From positions 186,001-250,000 of the forward strand of contig QAMH01000006.1 of NCBI GenBank assembly GCA_003149935.1: a DNA stretch of 64,000 nt, written 5' to 3'. Below, one piece after another: positions 51,601 to 59,713 of this stretch. The notes below the pieces were generated by a model, which was not told the origin of the DNA, made no database searches, and saw nothing but the letters and a program-made list of their open reading frames with translations. Within the stretch, counting starts at the first letter, position 1. Every line of letters begins with the position of its first letter. Origin of the DNA: Coriobacteriia bacterium (GTDB taxonomy: Bacteria; Actinomycetota; Coriobacteriia; Coriobacteriales; QAMH01). The position numbers and the translations under genes were made by a program.

Positions 51601-52181
51601 TTTATTCTGATACGAGGCAAAAGCCAGGTCACCACGACATCAAGGAAAAGTGGTGGGCGGAGCACAGCATTGAGCTGGAAAGGGTGGCGCTGACCGCAAA
51701 GGGTCACGCCGCCAACCCGGCGGTGGCACCTGCCGGTGACTACTGCGCCGATGGCTCCAACGTGTGCGTTGACACCAAGGCCAGCGTTGACGAGGTGGCC
51801 TCCAACATCAACGGCAAGGAGCACGAACGCTTCATCGCCGAGATCGAGCGCGCCGCCTCGTGGGGCTATCGTCTGGTGGTGCTGGTCGAAAACGAGCTGG
51901 GATACACCAACATGGGCGACGTGCTGCGCTGGGAGAACGGCCATTGCGTGAAATGTCACAAGCGCCGCAAGTCCGGCAAGGGCGGCGGCTGCAACCCCAA
52001 CGGCAAGGGCAAGTGCCCGAGGCACGGAACCCGCAAGCCCATCCAGGGCGCAAGGCTCTACAAGGCGATGGACACCATCGAGCGGCGCTACGGCTGCCGA
52101 TTCGAGTTCTGCGCCCCAGACGAGAGCGCCAGGCGCATCTGCGAGCTTCTGGGGGTGACCGTCGATGACCAACGAGCTTAG
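51597..52181 (+). CDS. Phage PD-(D/E)xK-like nuclease (ERCC4/Holliday-junction-resolvase type)
   Basis: The 194-residue protein has WWAEHSIELERVALTAKGHAAN, YCADGSNVCVDTKASVDEV, HERFIAEIERAASWGYRLVVLVEN and LYKAMDTIERRYGCRFEFCAPDESA. The D...DTK core and the following strand resemble ERCC4-like nucleases seen in phages. A knuckle of cysteines (CVKCHKRRKSGKGGGCNPNG) is inserted. The start overlaps the HNH gene's stop as ATGA. Confidence 0.6.
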   Translation: MIYSDTRQKPGHHDIKEKWWAEHSIELERVALTAKGHAANPAVAPAGDYCADGSNVCVDTKASVDEVASNINGKEHERFIAEIERAASWGYRLVVLVENELGYTNMGDVLRWENGHCVKCHKRRKSGKGGGCNPNGKGKCPRHGTRKPIQGARLYKAMDTIERRYGCRFEFCAPDESARRICELLGVTVDDQRA

Positions 52182-54285
52182 CGAGCTGGGAAAGGCGGCG
52201 GTCGCCTACGCCGAGGCAGGCCTTGCGCTGATACCGCTCAAGCCGCGCGGCAAGGAGCCGTACATCAAGGGCGGCTCGACCAAGGCTACCGCGAACGTCG
52301 AGCAGGTGCGCAAGCACTGGATGACGCATCCCGATGACAATATCGGCATCGTGTGCGGCGGCGTTTCCGATGGCCTTTTCGCCATCGACGTGGACTGCCA
52401 CGGCGACGTTGACGGCTGGGACACGCTGGCCGAGTTCGAGGCCGAGCATCCGCTTCCGGCCGCCCCCACGTCCATCACGGGCAGTGGCGGCGGCCACATG
52501 CTCTACCGGAGCGCCGAGGCCGTGAGAAACGGCGTCGGATCTGACACGGGCATCGACGTGCGCGGCGAAGGGGGCTACATCGTGGCCCCGCCGTCAATCC
52601 ACCCGAACGGCAACGCCTACCGCTGGGAGACATCGCCGCTCGACATGGACATACCAGAGGCGGACGCAAACGTACTCGCGCTCGTCGATTCGATAAGGCA
52701 GGTCGATTCCGATACCGTCAAGCTCACCATGCCCGCCGTGATCCACGAGGGCGAGGGGCGCGACAACGCCCTGTACAAGCTCGCGTGCTCGCAGAGGGCC
52801 AACAACCTGCCGTACGAGACAGCCCTGGTGACCGTGATGGATTACAACCAGCGATGCTGCGTGCCGCCAATGAGCGAGCGCGTGGTAAGGCAGAAGGTGG
52901 ACAGCGCGTACCGTCATGCGCCAGGCCATTCGGAGAAGGTGCGGATGGCAGAAAAAGCCGGTGACGAGAACAAGCCCAAGCGCGGCAGGCCGCGAAAGTT
53001 CGACCATGCCAAGGTCGCCGAGCGCTTGGTGACAGAGCGCGGTGCCTGCCTGGTCGATGGGAAAACGCCTGCGGTCAGGGACTCGAACGGCCATTACGCG
53101 CTCGGGTGGGGAGCGTTCAACTCGGCAATCATCGAGATGGCACCGGGCTGCACGAGCGCGAACCGGCGGGAGGCAAAGCTGTACGTCCAGGACACGGCAC
53201 CAAGCAAAAGGCAAAGCCGCTGGAACCTCATAGCGTTCGAGAACGGCGTGCTCGACGTGCTGACGATGGACTTCCGCGAGTTCTGCGAGGACGATATGAT
53301 AGCAAACGTGATACCGCACAGGTGGAATCCAGACGCCGAAAGCGAAGTGGTGTTCCACACGATCGAGAAGATGGCGGCGGGCGATCCTGCCGTACAGATG
53401 AATCTCGTTGAGATAATCGGCATATGCATGGTGCGCTCGTCAAAGAGATTCCCATTCTGCCCGGTGCTCATAGGCGGCGGAAGCAACGGCAAATCCACGT
53501 ACATGGGCATGCTGAAGAACCTGCTGGGTGACGAGAACGTATCGGCACTCCAGCCAAAGAGCCTTTCAAACCGCTTTCTCGTGAGCCATATGGTGGGCAA
53601 GCTCGCAAACCTCGGAGATGACATAGCGAACGGATACCTCGATGGTGACGCATGCTCAGAAATCAAGAAGGCTGTCACTGGGGACATGATGTTCACGGAC
53701 GTCAAGGGCGGTGATGGCTACTACTTCGAGCCTTACGCGACCATGGTCTTCGCCTGCAACGACTTCCCGAGGGTCGCCGACACGTCCGACGGCTTCATGC
53801 GCCGCCTGTTCGCCGTGGAGTTCGCCGCGACCTTCTCGCGTGATGACGACGACTACGACATGGACATAAACGACAAGCTCGCGACAGAGGAAGCCATGGA
53901 GTACGTCTGCAAGATAGGCGTCGAGGGCTTGCACCGCGTCATAGAAAACGGCGGGCTGACCGAGAATCGCGCCAACGAGCGCGTGAAGGGCGACATAGCC
54001 GAGTCGAGCAATTCGGCCCTCCAATGGTTCAACGACAGCGGCATCACGATCGATGACGTGAGGGGGCATACGAGGTCCGAGATGTACGCACGCTACGAGA
54101 GATGGTGCCGTGACAACGGGTACACGAGAACGGCGCTGTCTGCCAAATCAGTTGGCACCGCAATAGCAAAGAGGTTCAGAGTTTCGCAGACGAAGCCGGG
54201 GCATCGCGGCAGCGGTTCAGACAGAAAGAGCGTCAAGGAATACGAAACCATAGCCGAAAGACAAGAGAGGGAGGGCAGGCGATGA
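52165..54285 (+). CDS. Phage primase-polymerase/D5-type helicase
   Basis: The 706-residue protein has an N-terminal prim-pol domain (GLALIPLKPRGKEP, FAIDVDCHGD with the DxD metal site, SGGGHMLYR, DVRGEGGYIVAPPS) and a D5_N/SF3 helicase with Walker A GGGSNGKSTYMG near residue 437, LGDDIANGYL and ATMVFACNDFPRVADTSDGFMRRLF. It would prime and unwind the phage origin. An iteron-like region with an AT-rich stretch follows directly. Confidence 0.92.
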   Translation: MTNELSELGKAAVAYAEAGLALIPLKPRGKEPYIKGGSTKATANVEQVRKHWMTHPDDNIGIVCGGVSDGLFAIDVDCHGDVDGWDTLAEFEAEHPLPAAPTSITGSGGGHMLYRSAEAVRNGVGSDTGIDVRGEGGYIVAPPSIHPNGNAYRWETSPLDMDIPEADANVLALVDSIRQVDSDTVKLTMPAVIHEGEGRDNALYKLACSQRANNLPYETALVTVMDYNQRCCVPPMSERVVRQKVDSAYRHAPGHSEKVRMAEKAGDENKPKRGRPRKFDHAKVAERLVTERGACLVDGKTPAVRDSNGHYALGWGAFNSAIIEMAPGCTSANRREAKLYVQDTAPSKRQSRWNLIAFENGVLDVLTMDFREFCEDDMIANVIPHRWNPDAESEVVFHTIEKMAAGDPAVQMNLVEIIGICMVRSSKRFPFCPVLIGGGSNGKSTYMGMLKNLLGDENVSALQPKSLSNRFLVSHMVGKLANLGDDIANGYLDGDACSEIKKAVTGDMMFTDVKGGDGYYFEPYATMVFACNDFPRVADTSDGFMRRLFAVEFAATFSRDDDDYDMDINDKLATEEAMEYVCKIGVEGLHRVIENGGLTENRANERVKGDIAESSNSALQWFNDSGITIDDVRGHTRSEMYARYERWCRDNGYTRTALSAKSVGTAIAKRFRVSQTKPGHRGSGSDRKSVKEYETIAERQEREGRR

Positions 54286-54434
54286 TTTGCGGGTACATGC
54301 TGCTGTGCCATTCGGTGCCATTTGGTGCCAATGAGAAATACACGGTCACAACGTATAGCACAGGTACCTGTGGCACCTGGCACCGCATTATTACTTCAAT
54401 AATAAAAATATGGGTAAGGGCAATAAATAAATAA
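54282..54434 (+). CDS. Possible 50-residue protein overlapping the origin candidate
   Basis: An ATG inside the helicase stop (ATGA) with GGGAGG upstream opens MICGYMLLCHSVPFGANEKY. The frame runs over the repeated GTGCCA units and part of the AT-rich stretch, so it may be fortuitous. Confidence 0.3.
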   Translation: MICGYMLLCHSVPFGANEKYTVTTYSTGTCGTWHRIITSIIKIWVRAINK

Positions 54435-54455
54435 TTAAAAAAATATTACGCGGGC
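54305..54455. other. Candidate phage replication origin (iterons plus AT-rich stretch)
   Basis: GTGCCA occurs three times at 10-bp spacing (54305, 54315, 54325), and TGGCACC twice in the other orientation at 54371-54384. A very AT-rich run (54387-54455) follows, next to the primase-helicase gene. Iterons beside an AT-rich unwinding element are the usual plan of such origins. Confidence 0.5.
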
Positions 54456-54484
54456 GCGCGCGAATCCAATACTTAGGAGATGTT

Positions 54485-54784
54485 ATGAAAAACGAAAACC
54501 CAAGGTCAGAGTGCATAATTGACGGCACCATGGTTATCACAGACGGTGCCGAGCAGCTTCCGAACAAGCTCGACCGCTGGAACTGCATGAGCGAAAAACT
54601 CGGAATCAACCCGATCACATATGCGCTCGCAGACATGGACGTCCTGTGCAACTTGGACGAGTCAAGGAAGTTCGATGCGGAGCATCTGTTCTTCGAGTGC
54701 CTGTTCGAAGAACTATGCACGTTCAGGGAGCAGGTGCAGAAAAGGACGGCGCGGTTCATGGAGGAAGCGAGGTGCATGTCATGA
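54485..54784 (+). CDS. Hypothetical phage protein, 99 residues
   Basis: AGGAG lies before the ATG. A mostly helical, acidic protein (LADMDVLCNLDESRKFDAEHLFFECLFEEL). It is the first gene after the origin candidate and opens a run of short overlapping genes. Not recognised. Confidence 0.65.
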   Translation: MKNENPRSECIIDGTMVITDGAEQLPNKLDRWNCMSEKLGINPITYALADMDVLCNLDESRKFDAEHLFFECLFEELCTFREQVQKRTARFMEEARCMS

Positions 54785-55008
54785 GCGGTTCTGTTCACTA
54801 TCGCTCCATCCGCACCGCCTGCCTCGGCTGCGCCAAGCCCGTGCACCTGGTGCGCATGAGCGACGGCACGTACGAATGGCAGCACGACGGCATCCCGACC
54901 GCCGAGATGATGGAGCGCCACCGCGAGCGCGGCATCGGCAGGCAGCCGGTGTGCGCGGGAAGGGCGCTCGAACTGATAGCGGAAGTAGAGGGGAAATCCG
55001 ATGAGTAA
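54781..55008 (+). CDS. Hypothetical phage protein with CxxC, 75 residues
   Basis: It starts inside the preceding stop (ATGA). ACLGCAKPVHLVRMSDGTYEWQHDG suggests a small zinc-ribbon or half ribbon. Function unknown. Confidence 0.6.
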   Translation: MSGSVHYRSIRTACLGCAKPVHLVRMSDGTYEWQHDGIPTAEMMERHRERGIGRQPVCAGRALELIAEVEGKSDE

Positions 55009-55837
55009 CGACAACACCGAATCCATCAGCGCCAAGCTGAGGCGCTGGGCGGACACTAGGAAGCATAGCTTTCCTTTCGAAGCCGCGCTGTGTGAATTCG
55101 AGATTGAGGAGACATCCGGATGGAATGACCTGCGCGAGCTGTTCCTCCGCATCGCCGACGAGGTGGACGCGGAGAAGCGCGAGATCACGGAAAGGTACGC
55201 GCGCCAGAGCTGGATGAACCCGGCCGACGCGATTGCCAAGCTCGCGACGGGCGAGATCGAATGGCCAGAGCTCAAGCAGACCATCGACCGCTACTACCTC
55301 CCGCGCCCGTTGTTCGAGGACGGCGAGCCGGCGCAGTTCGGCGACATGTTCGTCAGGGATTTCGGTAGGGATGCGAAGATTGATTCGCTGTCCTACACGA
55401 AGGGCAATTCCGACTACGTGAACGTCAACGGATACGAGCGGCATGACTTCGCCCACCGGCTCAAACGCCCCAATCCGCAGGTGCTCGACGCGGACGGCGT
55501 GCAAATCGAGGTTGGCGACGTGCTTTATCGCACGACAGACGACATGAAGGCCGTCGTCGCAAAACTCGAAAAAGGCTATTTCGTTGACGACGAGGGCGCT
55601 GGCTTCAACCCATCGTACTTCACCCATCGCGAACCAGACACCCAGGAGCGCATCAACAGAGATGCGATGAAGGGCGAATACGAATACTGGGGATGCACCG
55701 GATCGGAATGCCACAACTGCCCTGCGCTCGTGGACGGTATGAAGCCGAGTCAACGGTACGGAATCCTCTGGTGTGGGTGCGCGACGCGCCTTGACCTCCT
55801 GCGCCGACAGCGCGAGTTGGACGGGAGGGATGCGTGA
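55001..55837 (+). CDS. Phage protein with Coriobacteriia-type DGVxIxVGDV domain
   Basis: The 278-residue protein has a helical N-terminus (ISAKLRRWADTRKHSFPFE), a middle part, a beta block VLDADGVQIEVGDVLYRTTDD...HREPDTQERINRDA, and a cysteine-rich end (YWGCTGSECHNCPALVDG, GILWCGCATR). From memory, similar proteins occur in coriobacterial prophages. Role unknown. Confidence 0.65.
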   Translation: MSNDNTESISAKLRRWADTRKHSFPFEAALCEFEIEETSGWNDLRELFLRIADEVDAEKREITERYARQSWMNPADAIAKLATGEIEWPELKQTIDRYYLPRPLFEDGEPAQFGDMFVRDFGRDAKIDSLSYTKGNSDYVNVNGYERHDFAHRLKRPNPQVLDADGVQIEVGDVLYRTTDDMKAVVAKLEKGYFVDDEGAGFNPSYFTHREPDTQERINRDAMKGEYEYWGCTGSECHNCPALVDGMKPSQRYGILWCGCATRLDLLRRQRELDGRDA

Positions 55838-56022
55838 TGTGCGAGTACTGCGAAAGCCCGTTTCATGCGTCGTTCCTCGATACGGGAACACTGCAAGCAT
55901 TCGTGACGACAGGCAAGATGCTCTATGTGGAATACCACGGAAATGTGGAACAGGAATACGTCGAGGAACCAATCAACTTTTGCCCCATGTGCGGACGCGA
56001 GTTGGGTGGTGATGAATCATGA
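55837..56022 (+). CDS. Small zinc-finger-like phage protein
   Basis: The 61-residue protein has MCEYCESPF at the start and FCPMCGRELGG at the end, two CxxC pairs that can bind one zinc. Function unknown. Confidence 0.65.
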   Translation: MCEYCESPFHASFLDTGTLQAFVTTGKMLYVEYHGNVEQEYVEEPINFCPMCGRELGGDES

Positions 56023-56363
56023 GCGAACTCAGGGAATGCCCGTTTTGCGGAAGCCGTGACGAGATCCCGGGGAATCACGAGCCTGGTTGCTTCATGCGCA
56101 TGTACGCTGAGAACGTGGACGAATACTACTATTCGGAAACGCTCGTGCACGACAGGGAGTCGATGAAGGAAGCCTGGAACACCCGCGCCGAGCGCACGTG
56201 CCATCCGGTCGATAAGTTCGAGGAAGGTAACCCGTGGCCCGTGCTCACGTGTTCCGAATGCGGAAGACCGCTGCACGTTGATGATGCAGTAGACGAGAAC
56301 GGAATCGAGTATAGCGAGCTTCAACCCTATTGCGGTTGCGGCGCGAAGGTGGTGGTCGAATGA
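56019..56363 (+). CDS. Lar-like zinc-ribbon protein (restriction alleviation type)
   Basis: The 114-residue protein begins LRECPFCGSRDEI and has EAWNTRAE, the classic Lar/DUF pattern (CPFCGS ... W-NTR), then a second ribbon (LTCSECGRPLHVDD, YCGCGAKV). Lar of phage Rac modulates host restriction; the same role here is inference. Confidence 0.7.
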   Translation: MSELRECPFCGSRDEIPGNHEPGCFMRMYAENVDEYYYSETLVHDRESMKEAWNTRAERTCHPVDKFEEGNPWPVLTCSECGRPLHVDDAVDENGIEYSELQPYCGCGAKVVVE

Positions 56364-56650
56364 AATACAGAAAGAGGCCCGTAGAGGTGGAGGCCATCAG
56401 GCTAATCAAGGATTCACGCGGAATAGTCCGGGTCAACGAGTGTCCCACATGGTGGTCAGAGGCCGTCGAATCGAAGCATACGAAGACGTACAAAGACGAG
56501 ATAAGCGGTGAAATCTGCTTCGTCATCCACACTCTCGAAGGTGATCACGTTGCGCGTGTCGGCGATTACATCATTCGTGGCGTAAAGGGCGAGCTGTACC
56601 CATGCAAGCCGGACATATTCGAGCAGACATACGAGGTGGTGCGCCCATGA
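56360..56650 (+). CDS. PGDYG-domain phage protein
   Basis: The 96-residue protein reads MKYRKRPVEVEAIRLI ... IHTLEGDHVARVGDYIIRGVKGELYPCKPDIFEQTYEVV, a very common phage protein of unknown function (PGDYG-like). Confidence 0.82.
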   Translation: MKYRKRPVEVEAIRLIKDSRGIVRVNECPTWWSEAVESKHTKTYKDEISGEICFVIHTLEGDHVARVGDYIIRGVKGELYPCKPDIFEQTYEVVRP

Positions 56651-56961
56651 ACCTCTACGTCATAGGCCCGGTGACGGGCATTCCGAAAGATAACCTTCCA
56701 ATGTTCAACAGCGTTCGCGGCGAGCTCATGCAAGCCGGGCATCGAGTCGATATACCGCACGACTGCATAACGAGCGGCGTTGCGTGGCGATACGCGATGT
56801 CGAGGAGCATCGAGCAGATATGCATCCACTTGCGATGGGATGGTGACAAGTTCGGCATCGCCATGCTCGACGGCTGGGAGGACTCGCGCGGTGCCCGAAT
56901 CGAGCACGACCTGGCCGAAGCACTCGGGATAGAGTGCAGGCCGTGGAGGGAGTTCCTATGA
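56647..56961 (+). CDS. Nucleoside 2-deoxyribosyltransferase-like protein (DUF4406)
   Basis: The 104-residue protein has LYVIGPVTGIPKDNLPMF at the start and GIAMLDGWEDSRGARIEHDLAEALGI, with the Glu of the deoxyribosyltransferase-like fold. It may trim or exchange nucleosides, but the phage role is not established. Confidence 0.82.
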   Translation: MNLYVIGPVTGIPKDNLPMFNSVRGELMQAGHRVDIPHDCITSGVAWRYAMSRSIEQICIHLRWDGDKFGIAMLDGWEDSRGARIEHDLAEALGIECRPWREFL

Positions 56962-57575
56962 GATGTCTCGTCGCATGCGAGGAATCCCAGGCCGTCACCT
57001 CGCGATTGCGGAGGGGGGGGGTCGAGGCGTACAGTTGCGACCTGCTCCCGACATCCGGCAACCATCCAGAATGGCACATCCAGGCAGACGCCCTGGAGGT
57101 ATGCAAGATGGACTGGGACATGGTGCTTGCATTCCCCCCGTGCACGCATCTGGCCGTGTCTGGTGCCGCGTGGTTCGAGGAGAAGAAGCGAAACGGCTCC
57201 CAACAGATGGGCATCGGGTTCTTCCTGGCTTTCACGGCACTCGATCACGTGCCGCGCGTCGCGATCGAGAACCCCGTGGGCATCATGAGCACGCTGTACC
57301 GAAAGCCGGACCAGATCATCCATCCGTACATGTTCGGCGATCCCGTGCGCAAGAAGACGTGCCTTTGGCTCAAGGGTCTGCCGAATCTCATCCCCACGGA
57401 CATCGTGGAGCCGGAGGTTGTCGAGTACAAGAACGGAAAGGGAACGGACACGCCGTGGCACATGGAAACGCTCGGCCTACCCGCCTCGATAAGGTCCCGC
57501 GAGAGAAGCAAGACGTATCCCGGCATAGCCGACGCGATGGCAAGGCAATGGGGGAGATTGGAGGGCATGACATGA
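56958..57575 (+). CDS. Phage DNA methyltransferase-like protein with an internal G9 tract
   Basis: The 205-residue protein begins CLVACEESQAV and has SCDLLPTSGNHPEWHIQADAL (SAM site) and MVLAFPPCTHLAVSGAAWF, a motif IV-type PPC block of cytosine methylases. AIENPVGIMSTLY follows. Codons 19-22 run through nine consecutive G bases (57013-57021). The frame is intact here, but loss or gain of one G would switch it off. Possible use: protection of phage DNA. Confidence 0.65.
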   Translation: MRCLVACEESQAVTSRLRRGGVEAYSCDLLPTSGNHPEWHIQADALEVCKMDWDMVLAFPPCTHLAVSGAAWFEEKKRNGSQQMGIGFFLAFTALDHVPRVAIENPVGIMSTLYRKPDQIIHPYMFGDPVRKKTCLWLKGLPNLIPTDIVEPEVVEYKNGKGTDTPWHMETLGLPASIRSRERSKTYPGIADAMARQWGRLEGMT

Positions 57576-57757
57576 GATACAGGTGCATCAAGGAACTCAA
57601 GGTCGTGACCACCACGATACTGGTCGGAACCGTTGTCGATGGCTGCGGGCGCGACGACTTCGCGGACAAGGCGTACGTCACCTTCGCGATAGGGGATTAC
57701 CACTACGCCGTTGAATCCGATGCGTTCCGCGATCACTTCGAGGAGGTCGAGTCATGA
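57572..57757 (+). CDS. Hypothetical phage protein, 61 residues
   Basis: A short protein (MRYRCIKELKVVTTTILVGTV, then DYHYAVESDAFRDHFEEV) overlapping both neighbours. Such proteins are frequent in phages; function unknown. Confidence 0.65.
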   Translation: MRYRCIKELKVVTTTILVGTVVDGCGRDDFADKAYVTFAIGDYHYAVESDAFRDHFEEVES

Positions 57758-58080
57758 GCGATTGCAGCAGCTCGGCGATGGAGCCGAGGACATGCGGTAC
57801 GTGCGGGCATGTCAGGGAAACGCGACTGAACTGCTTCTACGCAGCAAACGATAGGGCCTACTACGCCGGATGCACGTCGCCTGATGCTATGGCATGCGAG
57901 CACTACTTTGATGACCAGGACTCGTTGCCTCGACGCTACGAACGTCTCGCGCAGGTTGCTCTGGACATGTTGCGCTACGCGAGGATTCGCCTGGGCGAGC
58001 ACTGGACCGAGGAGGATGCAAAGGCATGCAAGGCGTACGAGGACGAGCTGAGGGCATTGGGGGTGAGCGTGGATGACTAA
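57754..58080 (+). CDS. Hypothetical phage protein with zinc-ribbon start
   Basis: The 108-residue protein has TCGTCGHVRETRLNCFY and MACEHYFDD, likely four zinc ligands, then a helical C-terminus. It overlaps the preceding gene by ATGA. Function unknown. Confidence 0.62.
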   Translation: MSDCSSSAMEPRTCGTCGHVRETRLNCFYAANDRAYYAGCTSPDAMACEHYFDDQDSLPRRYERLAQVALDMLRYARIRLGEHWTEEDAKACKAYEDELRALGVSVDD

Positions 58081-58252
58081 ACAGCAGAGCTTCTGTCCCC
58101 TAATCCAGGGCGAATGCCGCGAGGATTGCACGTGGTATCACGTGTTCATGACGATAACTCCAGACGGAGTGGATAGGAACGACTACTGCGCAGTATCTGT
58201 GATAGCGAACAGGTTGTGTGACTTGGCGGGATACGGAGAGCAGGATGACTAA
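58073..58252 (+). CDS. Small cysteine-containing phage protein, 59 residues
   Basis: The frame MTKQQSFCPLIQGECREDCTW ... DYCAVSVIANRLCDLAG opens at 58073 inside the preceding gene's end and stops at 58252. The pattern CPLI-GEC-DCTWY is common in small phage proteins. Function unknown. Confidence 0.6.
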   Translation: MTKQQSFCPLIQGECREDCTWYHVFMTITPDGVDRNDYCAVSVIANRLCDLAGYGEQDD

Positions 58253-58439
58253 CTACGAGAAATACTTTGGGTCACCAGATAAGGCGTCCCTGATGCGAAT
58301 CAGCCTACCGGCAAATCCGTTCTCGCAAGGATTCTTCGTTGCGATGGAACCTGACCGCGAAGACGAGGTGCACGAGTATATAGGACATTTCGAGAACAAT
58401 CATGCGTTTCTCGAATGGCTCAAGGAGGAAAGCGAATGA
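58245..58439 (+). CDS. Hypothetical phage protein, 64 residues
   Basis: MTNYEKYFGSPDKASLMRIS..., an acidic protein starting inside the preceding gene. No known motif. Confidence 0.58.
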   Translation: MTNYEKYFGSPDKASLMRISLPANPFSQGFFVAMEPDREDEVHEYIGHFENNHAFLEWLKEESE

Positions 58440-58600
58440 CGAACTGGGAATACCTGCTCGGCACTCCCGCCCTTGCCGCGCAGTTCATACACAGGATGTG
58501 CTCATGCTCGAATTGCAGGGGATGTCCGCTGAAGATGGAGGACGTGAACTGCGACGACTGGCGCGACCTCAAGGCGTGGCTTGAAAGCGAGATGGAATGA
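58436..58600 (+). CDS. Small cysteine-rich phage protein, 54 residues
   Basis: MTNWEYLLGTPALAAQFIHR is followed by CSCSNCRGCPL and VNCDDW. It is coupled to the gene before by ATGA. Function unknown. Confidence 0.6.
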   Translation: MTNWEYLLGTPALAAQFIHRMCSCSNCRGCPLKMEDVNCDDWRDLKAWLESEME

Positions 58601-58684
58601 TGCACGAAAACGCCACTCTCGCACACGGAAACGACCGAATCTAGCCGTATTGCTGACCACATGGACACGACATAACATCTTGTG

Positions 58685-58712
58685 TTGAAAACGCCCCAGA
58701 ACGCGATATATT
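58685..58712 (+). promoter_or_regulatory. Strong promoter of the late regulator gene
   Basis: TTGAAA (58685-58690) and TATATT (58707-58712) are 16 bases apart. A start of transcription near 58719 leaves a short leader with GGAGGG (58738) before the TTG at 58749. Confidence 0.72.
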
Positions 58713-58748
58713 GTGTCTGACGGCATTTCGGCACGTTGGAGGGATGCA

Positions 58749-59219
58749 TTGGAACACGACCCGTTCGTTCGGAACCACTGTGCTACCGAGTACCTGGACG
58801 ACCTCAAGGCAACGATGGGCAAGATGGACTCCATCCGCGAGGACATCGAAGCGCTGCGCGACGTGGGCGCAAACGCGATGGACTACCGCGAGCACGTGTC
58901 GGGCTCGCCGAACCCAAAGGCGTTCGAGGACAGGATGGCGAGGCTTGCCGAGCTGAGCGACAAGTGGCTCACCGAGCTCGGGGAGTTCACCGAAAAGGTG
59001 GACATCGCGCGAGACGTGTTCATGGCCATGGGAAACCGCGACGGCGCACGCGCCCTGAAGCTGCATTACATGCTCGGCAAGACGTGGGAGATGGTCTGCG
59101 TCGAGATGGGATACTCGTACAGCGGCATGATGAAGCTGCGCCGCAGGGCCGTTGACGAGGTGTACGACCTCATGCCCGAGGAATGGCGCAGGAACCCGAT
59201 CCCGAACGCGGCCGCGTGA
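58749..59219 (+). CDS. ArpU/RinA-like phage late transcription regulator
   Basis: The roughly 156-residue protein has an N-terminal coiled part (YLDDLKATMGKMDSIREDIEALR) and a C-terminal sigma-4-like HTH (LHYMLGKTWEMVCVEMGYSYSGMMKLRRRAVDEVY). These proteins switch on late genes. A GTG at 58713 would lie inside the -10 box, so the TTG at 58749 with GGAGGG is the better start. A terminator and a tRNA-like gene follow, then the packaging genes. Confidence 0.8.
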   Translation: MEHDPFVRNHCATEYLDDLKATMGKMDSIREDIEALRDVGANAMDYREHVSGSPNPKAFEDRMARLAELSDKWLTELGEFTEKVDIARDVFMAMGNRDGARALKLHYMLGKTWEMVCVEMGYSYSGMMKLRRRAVDEVYDLMPEEWRRNPIPNAAA

Positions 59220-59296
59220 GAAATCGGGCACACAAAGGCACATGAAATCCTGATAAGGTGTAACCAGTGAGAAATGCGGGGAAACCCGCAACGCAG

Positions 59297-59321
59297 AGCC
59301 GTCCATCCAGGGCGGCTTTTC
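59297..59321 (+). terminator. Terminator between the late regulator and the phage tRNA
   Basis: AGCCGTCC (59297-59304) pairs with GGGCGGCT (59310-59317, one T-G pair) and is followed by TTT. It ends six bases before the tRNA-like gene. Confidence 0.65.
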
Positions 59322-59326
59322 CATTT

Positions 59327-59416
59327 GGATGGATGGCAGAGCCTGGCTTAATGCAGCTGTCCCGAAAACAGCCGAACCGAGAGGTTCCGCGGGTTCGAAT
59401 CCCACTCCATCCTCCA
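59327..59416 (+). tRNA. Phage-borne type II tRNA, probably tRNA-Ser (CGA), atypical
   Basis: The 90-base element has a perfect acceptor GGATGGA/TCCATCC with encoded CCA, D-arm GCA/TGC with GAG..TGG..TTAA, anticodon stem GCTGT/ACAGC, long variable arm GAACC/GGTTC and T-loop TTCGAAT. The anticodon loop CCCGAAA gives CGA (Ser), but position 33 is C instead of U, the discriminator is U, and the T-stem has one C-A mismatch. It may be a decayed or specialised tRNA. Confidence 0.7.
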
Positions 59417-59479
59417 CATGCCCCAGGGACGCGAAAAATCCTCCATACAGCCATAGTGGCGCGTCCATGGGGCACCAGC

Positions 59480-59713
59480 ATGGACAACAGAGGGGACATG
59501 GGCATGGTCAGCATCGAGTACATCGGCAAGTCCGCCACGAGCGCCTACCGCGCCAAGGGCACGGCCATGGCAAGGGCCACGCTTCTGCACCTCGGCATGC
59601 CGCTGCCGCCCATCATGGACAGACGGCGTAGGCCGCGCGTGGGGCGCACCTCAACGCTGCTCATGGAGTGCTTCGCCAACGGGGAGAGCCCCATGGACGT
59701 GGACATCGCATGA
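59480..59713 (+). CDS. Small basic phage protein next to HNH
   Basis: The 77-residue frame (VSIEYIGKSATSAYRAKGTAMARATLLHL, ending RRPRVGRTSTLLMECF) overlaps the HNH gene by ATGA. Starts at 59498 or 59504 after GAGGGG are also possible. Function unknown; location suggests a packaging accessory. Confidence 0.55.
   Translation: MDNRGDMGMVSIEYIGKSATSAYRAKGTAMARATLLHLGMPLPPIMDRRRRPRVGRTSTLLMECFANGESPMDVDIA

Noticed and set aside
58600..58644. 14-residue frame after the 54-residue cysteine-rich gene
   Set aside because: Too short, and it has no ribosome site of its own.
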